Assembly: GCF_000003195.3 (NCBI RefSeq)
Contig: NW_018396405.1
Coordinates: 271,425-335,424, forward strand
Reading direction: 5' to 3'
DNA length: 64,000 nucleotides
Source of the DNA: Sorghum bicolor
Lineage: Eukaryota; Streptophyta; Magnoliopsida; Poales; Poaceae
Position numbers and translations under genes: made by a program. Shown here one piece after another: positions 58,601-64,000 of the stretch; the first letter of the stretch is position 1; each line of letters opens with the position of its first letter. The notes beneath the pieces were generated by a model. That model worked only from the letters and a program-made list of their open reading frames with translations. It was not told the DNA's origin and made no database searches.

Positions 58601-58984
58601 GTATAGAAAAGAATACTGATTTGATCTACCATGATGCATAGAATCTCTATCAAATTGCCAAGGTCTACCTAGCAGAATGTTACAAGCTTGCATAGGCACA
58701 ACATCACATTCAACAATATCTTTGTAGGATCCGATGGAAAAATTAATTCTCACAAGTCTAGTTACCTTTGCCTTACCACTGTTGTTCAGCCATTAGATGT
58801 AGTAGGGATGCGGGTGTGGTTTGGTGTTGAGGGCAAGCTTCTGCACCATATCGCTGCTTGCCAAGTTGTTGCAGCTACCTCCATCAATGATCATGCGACA
58901 AGAACGCTCTTTGATGACACACTTTGTTTGGAATTAAATGTGTCGCTGATTTTGCTCCGCCATCTCCATTTGTGCACTAAGCAC
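55452..58984 (-). pseudogene. pol: CRM-like pol: protease, reverse transcriptase, RNase H, integrase; stops and one frameshift
   Basis: Protease motif MIIDGGSCNNL lies at about 58910-58860. Reverse transcriptase follows with FSKVDLRSGYHQIRM and catalytic [11 protein letters not shown] (about 57750), then RNase H from FELECDASGIGLGGVL (about 57310). Integrase is in the 569-codon segment 57161-55452: zinc finger in [10 protein letters not shown] and CTTCQKAKS, and core residues in [18 protein letters not shown] and [11 protein letters not shown]. Stops lie near 58982, 58785, 57899 and 57560. A frameshift near 57200 splits RNase H. The C-terminus carries [13 protein letters not shown] and [15 protein letters not shown] and no chromodomain. 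The terminal part reads through the purine tract into the LTR. Confidence 0.9.
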
Positions 58985-60355
58985 TCACTGCACGATCAAG
59001 CTCTCATAGTGGTCCGCTTCACCTGCATTAATATGTTCTTCTATTTGATCTTCATTACCTGCATATTCAGTCGCAAGCAGTGCAAGTGTATCCTCATCAA
59101 AATCACTAGCAGATGAGTACTCACCATCATCCCTGACAATCATAACTCGCTTGTTTGGACAGTCACGCATCATGTGCCCATATCCCTTGCACCGGTGACA
59201 TTGTATGTTGCTTGTTCTACCCGTCGATGCCACGGATGAAGTACTCGCAGCAGGCTTTTGCATCGTCTTCGCAACTGAATTGGTGGGGGCAGCTCGAGTC
59301 TTGTCACTAGATGATGGAGTAGAAATACATGTAGATGGAGTTGAAGCCATGCATTGCTGCCATGAATTAGACTTCCCTACAGAAATATTACTCTTTGCGC
59401 TAGCACGTCGTCCCTGCACTTCTCTTTCAGCTTTACAAGCAAGATGAAACAAACAGGTTACATTATTGTATTCTTTGTAAGCGAGGATGTCCTGAATTTT
59501 CCGATTTAACCCACCCAAAAATCTAGCCATAGCCGGTTCCTCATCCTCCTCTAGGTTACAACGCAACATACCCGTTTGTAATTCCTGATAATATTCTTCT
59601 ACACTTTTAGCACCTTGTCTTAATTGCTGCAACTTATTTATCATATCACGCGCATAGTAAGATGGAACAAATCTAGGTCTCATGGCCCTTTTAAGCGCAT
59701 CCCAAGTTCTAGGTAAGTTATTAGGATTTTTATTTCCATATTCTATCCACCAAACAGAAGCAAAATCTGTAAACTCACTAGTAGCAGCCCTAACACGTGT
59801 AGTCTCAGGAAATTCATGACATGCAAACTTTTGATCAACAACAATCTCCCAAGTGATGTAAGCATCAGGGTCATATTTACCATCAAAAGGAGGTATCTTA
59901 AATTTAATCTTACTGAAAGCATCATCATTATTGTGTACCTCGCGTCGGCGGTTGCCACCCATACCTCTACGGTTGTGACGAAGGCGACGTCGATCACGAG
60001 TGTCTTGATCATCATGTTCAGTATCACCAGTGTAGTCATCTTCATGACTACCGTGCTCTCGATCTCCCTCCTTTTCTTCTTTATGCTTCTCTTTATCTTC
60101 GGTGTGGAAATCATCAAATCGCCTTAGGAGAGCAGCAAGGCTTTTGTCCACACTAGCAACGGATTCCTCCAAACTTGTGAGCTTGTTGTTTGTGGCAATC
60201 TGCGTAGCCTCCAACTGCCCCAGCTTTTCATTTGTCACCTGCAAGTCGTTATCAAGTCCCTCTGTGTGCAGCTTCACTTTCCTTTCAAAATGTTGTATGA
60301 TGCCCTTAGTGCGAGGTGTAAGTGGTGTTTCGTTACCATCATCTACCCCTGGCAT
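58985..60355 (-). CDS. gag: CRM-like gag, open for 456 codons
   Basis: ATG at 60355 (MPGVDDGNETPLTPR) opens a frame with an N-terminal coiled coil (about residues 20-95), a charged Arg/Asp/Glu region, the gag core (IKFKIPPFDGKYDPDAY, WDALKRAMRPRFVPSYYARD, about 155-310) and a zinc knuckle CHRCKGYGHMMRDC near residue 385. The frame ends at TGA 58987-58985, after ESLIVQ. This stop is probably a CGA-to-TGA change, since pol continues in the same frame. No lesion lies within the gag part itself. The protein would form the particle and bind RNA. Confidence 0.88.
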   Translation of the reverse strand: MPGVDDGNETPLTPRTKGIIQHFERKVKLHTEGLDNDLQVTNEKLGQLEATQIATNNKLTSLEESVASVDKSLAALLRRFDDFHTEDKEKHKEEKEGDREHGSHEDDYTGDTEHDDQDTRDRRRLRHNRRGMGGNRRREVHNNDDAFSKIKFKIPPFDGKYDPDAYITWEIVVDQKFACHEFPETTRVRAATSEFTDFASVWWIEYGNKNPNNLPRTWDALKRAMRPRFVPSYYARDMINKLQQLRQGAKSVEEYYQELQTGMLRCNLEEDEEPAMARFLGGLNRKIQDILAYKEYNNVTCLFHLACKAEREVQGRRASAKSNISVGKSNSWQQCMASTPSTCISTPSSSDKTRAAPTNSVAKTMQKPAASTSSVASTGRTSNIQCHRCKGYGHMMRDCPNKRVMIVRDDGEYSSASDFDEDTLALLATEYAGNEDQIEEHINAGEADHYESLIVQ

Positions 60356-61407
60356 GGTTCAAAGACAAAGACAACAAAAAGGCAAGTGAAGAAATAAAAG
60401 CCTTACAACTACTAGGATGTAGCTACAGCAAGTCGCTCACACTCAACCTGTAACACAAGTTCTTACCAATTCTTACCTTGCTTGACAGGAGGGGTCGTCT
60501 GCCAACAAGTGTACAGCAATGGACGAAGTGTATCGGTGCTGCAGCACAAGACCTGTCAAGCTGTAGAGTATGTGGAGCTATAGGTGGGCTGAAACAAGGA
60601 ACGAACCAGCACCACGTTAGTTATAAAAGCGAGCTGAATAAGCGTTCGATGATGGTACTGTGCTGGTCCTAGGCTAGACCGTGCTGGAGACGCGAGCCTG
60701 GACACAAAGGAAAACTACAGCACACCCCCAAAAACAAGCTGGAACAAACCTAGAATCAATATGAAAAATAGCCCCTTTTTTCTCTTTTGAATCTTTTCTC
60801 TTTTCTTTTTTTTTATTTTTTTTGGGTAACCTCAAAAAATGATTAAATGAACAAAAGAATACAAAAGAGCAATTCGCTACACACACTCTCTCTCTCTCTA
60901 GAGTAAGGCCGAACAAGTATGGAGTTATCTTTCTTTTTGGATCACAAAAGGACTCACATAGACGGAGTTCAGGCTATATTAACAAGCGGACTCCAAGTTC
61001 TATTCGGTTTCCACTCAGAACCAACCACAAAATGGATTCCACCTATTGCCGAGTTCTACTCGGTTTCCTTCTTTTTTTATCACGTTGGTGGAACTCAGAT
61101 TGGAACTCTACTCGATCCGGACCAAGACCACAGTTCAATTCGGACTTCGCAATAGATTCGACAGAGAGAAGATATGGTAATACTCGGCTGTGTATAGATG
61201 GTGACAAGAACTCAAAACTCTAAAGGACTAGACACCAAGACCAGCAACTCGACACAAACCGAAGCAACACAAATTCAACAAGCCCTAACTAAAACGGTAC
61301 TAGCCAAGGCACAAAAGTTTAATAGGATTATGGAAAAAACTAATCTACTATATTTTTTTTGGCTTTTCTGGACTATAGGAAAGGATTAGAAGTCTCTCAC
61401 CGAAGAA
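60356..61407 (-). other. untranslated leader of CRM-like element
   Basis: This is about 1 kb between the primer site and the gag ATG. It contains a long T-rich tract (about 60778-60825) and a CT microsatellite (about 60887-60900). I see no supported coding frame; short frames here are scattered and low complexity. Confidence 0.7.
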
Positions 61408-61425
61408 CCTTGCTCTGATTACCAA
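61408..61425 (-). other. primer binding site of CRM-like element
   Basis: On the minus strand it reads TTGGTAATCAGAGCAAGG, close to the initiator methionine tRNA site TGGTATCAGAGC. It lies one base from the LTR end (61427), which fixes the orientation of the element. Confidence 0.75.
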
Positions 61426-61426
61426 C

Positions 61427-61472
61427 TGATGCGAACCCGCTAGGGTTTTTGCCCGATCTTTTGATGAGAGAC
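61427..61472 (-). repeat. first 46 bp of the 5' LTR of CRM-like element
   Basis: It runs from TGATGCGAACCCGCTAGGG to GATGAGAGAC and differs from 54779-54824 at one base. The LTR is interrupted by a new TGTAACACCC terminus. Confidence 0.88.
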
Positions 61473-64000
61473 TGTAACACCCAAAAATTTACAAATTTTG
61501 AAATAGGTGGAAATGATTTAATTCTGTATTTTTGTGTTCATGGAATATAGAGAAATAATATTTTTCATCGAATTAAAAGTTATTATAGGTTTTAGCAACA
61601 TGTTTACGCATTCATGCTGAAGCATATTTTGTACTGCGTGTTTTGTTTAATCTCTGAGAATGATTTAAAATCCCTTTAGAAAAAGGTTTTTGGAAAAGGA
61701 AAACAGAAAAAAAACGGCCAGCCCTCCCCTCGGCCTGGTGGCCTGCTGGCCGAAGCCCAACTTCCTTTTTCCCCCCCGCGCGGCCCGCTCCCCTCTTCGG
61801 CCCAACCCGCAGACCAGCCCAGCAGACGGCCCAAGCCGCGCGCGCCCCTGATCCCCCTTTCTCTCTTTTCCTCTCACTGTCAGCCGGACCCCACCGGTCA
61901 GTCTCCTCCCCCTTCCCTTCCTTTCTTCTTCCTTCAGCTGTTGCCGATCGAGACTCTCCCGGAGGGGCACCCGATCCCGAAATTCTTGGGAATTCTTGCC
62001 TACCATGTTAATCGGACCCCTATAAGACCTGCGCGACCTCCTCTGCATATTTCCTTCGCTTGAACGCGTACTCGAGAAGCCCTAGTGACCTCTGTCACCA
62101 ATTTTCGGATCTCGCCGAAGCCCTCTCTTGCCGCCGCCGTGAAGCTTCTTGACCGCTGCAGCATTGACAAATTCAAGCCCTTGTCGGGCTTCGCGTCGGG
62201 GTAACGAAGTTTCGGAGCCGCTTATCTTCTTTTTCTTCTGCTTGGGGTGCTCGCTAACTCGGCCATGGCTTGCAGGAACACCGCCGGCCGCCACCCCGCG
62301 TGGTCTCATCTCTCTAGGCTGTCCCCGCCCTCTATCTTGGCCTTGGTGAGTTCGCAGCGCTCTTCTCTTTCCCCCAGTACTTTTCCCGTTGAAAACCGAG
62401 CGTTCTAGTGCCCTCTCCATCAACTCCGGCGAGGTAAGCTTGACCCCGGCCATGGCGCCGCCGGGTGTCTCCTCTGTACCGGCCGGCAGCTGCTTCCCCT
62501 CTCCCCCATCTCTAATCTGTGCCATTCAATCCGAGATCAACGGCTCCCAATCGAAGATACCCTTTCGGCTGGCATAATTTCTAAAGAGCCCCTCCCCTTT
62601 TTGATAATAGAACCCGCAGCCCAAAGCACATTTTAGGAATACGCCTTTCAGTTTTGAAAACGTAAATCAGTTCGGTTTGATTCAAATACGCTTTCTGGTA
62701 TTCACAAAATTACCACTGAGTTTGTTTTGGCTATAAAATATTCATTTTAACTCCGTTTTTGTCTATTCAAATTGCGTTGGTTTCGTAGTAATGAGCTCTA
62801 CGTGTTAGTAAAATTATATAATCAGTTTGAAACTTTTTATTTTTGTGATATTATTTAATTAATTACTTTTCTATATAAAATCTTAGAAAATTCATAACTT
62901 AACCGTTTTACCTTCGATTTTCGTGATCTTTACGTCTGTGAGATCGTAGTGATGCGTAGAATCGTTTTACAAACTTTTCATACTGTTTTCATATGATTGG
63001 TGTACTGTTCTAATTGTAGCCTTGTTTGCTTCATGTATGTTTCTCCAATTGTTTGTGTGATCGATGATCGAGTTTAGACGGTGAGCCGTACGTTGGTGAT
63101 CAAGACCAAGCTTTTGAAGACCAGCAGGCTCAGGAGAGCTTTGAGCAAGGCAAGTATAACTTGGGATCATCCTTGTTACCTAGTCACTTATAACTACGCA
63201 TATATGTCATATGCATGCTATCACCTTGTCGACCTTAGCAAAATCATAGATGATTGTTACCTGTATTCCTTGCTACCTACTTGATACGCATTTGGTGTAG
63301 ATGTGCTAGTGCTTTATATAATCCATGATCTTGTAAGATGATTAATATCTATGCAATGAACATAAAAGAATGACAAATAACTGTATGAGATCTTGTCTGT
63401 AAGTGATCACCGGGACAACAGTGCAACCATGAGGGCTATAATGGCTCTGGCTTTAGCTCAGTATGGAGACCTTTTCTAGCTTGTTAGCAGTTACCCGAAA
63501 GGGCGTTAGAGGGGCTGAACCGACACGGGTATAGTGCGAGCCCCTGTCCCTATGTGTATAGGCTGCGCGTCATTGTGCCATTCGGAAGGGGGGTATCTAT
63601 ATCTGCTCGTAAAGGAAACCTTGCGGCCCTAACATGTTAGACGAACTTTTGAAAGGCTTCATAGTGATCCCTACCGACCTCCCTAGGAAGGGAGGTAAGA
63701 GATTAGCTACCTCGGGCGAAAGGGTAAATCATGACTCATGGGTAAAGATGTACAACCTCTGCAGAGTGTAAAACTGGTATACTAGCTGTGCTCACGGTTA
63801 TGAGCGGCCTTGGGGGTTCTTGCTGCGCTGACGATGAACTTATTAAATTGTTATGTTCATTTGATTATCGTTTATGCTATGGATTAATTATGCTTACACT
63901 TGATCATGGGATTAATGGATTTTTTATGCTACCTTGACAATTGCTATTTAATTATGAATATGCTATCCACTATTAAAAGCTAAACGCAGTCAAACCAGTG
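61473..64000 (+). mobile_element. start of another LTR element (TGTAACACCC terminus), probably gypsy LTR
   Basis: The insertion begins exactly at TGTAACACCC, a terminus typical of long LTRs of grass gypsy elements (Tekay/Del group as I recall). About 2.5 kb follows without a credible coding frame. It includes GC-rich and CT-rich stretches (61710-62530), a possible TATA site CTATAAGA near 62021, AT-rich DNA, and a conserved-looking block near 63400-63800. The left target copy would be GAGAC (61468-61472). The right end is outside the window, so LTR length, family and orientation are uncertain. Confidence 0.6.

Larger units (their letters stand above)
54779..61472 (-). mobile_element. Ty3/gypsy CRM-like chromovirus element on minus strand
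   Basis: The 3' LTR is at 54779-55692, then pol, gag, a leader of about 1 kb, a primer site (61408-61425) and the first 46 bp of the 5' LTR, which is cut at 61472 by another element. Gag has one CCHC knuckle. Integrase has no chromodomain, and the pol frame runs past the polypurine tract into the LTR. As I recall, pol overlapping the 3' LTR is a feature of the CRM clade, so I call it CRM-like. It lies in the copia LTR, not directly in satellite. The probable left target copy is ACACC (54774-54778). Confidence 0.85.

Noticed and set aside
61665..62525. Coding exons in the GC-rich part of the last element (minus-strand frames of 127 and 147 codons)
   Set aside because: They are low-complexity, Arg/Gly-rich translations of GC-rich DNA with no motifs. 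They lie within what looks like an LTR.
1..64000. tRNA, rRNA or other structural RNA genes
   Set aside because: I looked for tRNA-like stems with T-loop and anticodon patterns, and for rRNA motifs, and saw none. A covariance model search would settle it.

Overview
This is repeat DNA from a plant nuclear genome, almost certainly a grass. About 18 kb belongs to one tandem satellite array. The rest is LTR retrotransposons inserted into that array or into one another. I see no host protein gene, tRNA or rRNA. The satellite monomer is 137 bp (two monomers counted base by base). This is the period known for centromeric satellites of sorghum and Miscanthus and close to that of sugarcane, so I infer a centromeric or pericentromeric position in an Andropogoneae-type grass. 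That inference rests on period and context, not on a database match.

Layout. (1) 1-7063: 3' part of a SIRE/Maximus-type Ty1/copia element on +, with pol 3' end, an env-like frame and the 3' LTR. (2) 7064-7867: satellite. (3) 7868-15817: Tat-lineage Ty3/gypsy copy 1 on +, with 5' LTR, gag-protease, an open 1050-codon pol and the stump of an antisense gene. Its 3' LTR is deleted. (4) 15818-28017: satellite. (5) 28018-40222: complete Tat copy 2 on -, 12.2 kb, flanked by the target duplication TTCGT. (6) 40223-45121: satellite. (7) 45122-54778: a second SIRE-type copia element on -, without an env-like gene. (8) 54779-61472: a CRM-like Ty3/gypsy element on -, inserted in the 5' LTR of element 7. 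(9) 61473-64000: the start of a further LTR element, inserted in the 5' LTR of element 8.

Three observations stand out. First, Tat copy 2 carries, opposite to gag-pol, a six-exon gene whose five GT-AG introns keep one reading frame over 938 codons. Copy 1 independently keeps exon 5 at the same 126 bp. Second, the satellite is an 8-monomer higher-order repeat of about 1118 bp, marked by a 21-bp duplication in one monomer. Third, in copia element 1 the env-like frame is preceded by a block related to the LTR promoter region (a cluster of CACCGGACGC motifs, then a TATA-like site and two candidate leader introns), which suggests a private internal promoter.

The retrotransposon genes are mostly decayed by nonsense codons and frameshifts. 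The least damaged frames are the Tat copy 1 pol and the CRM-like gag.
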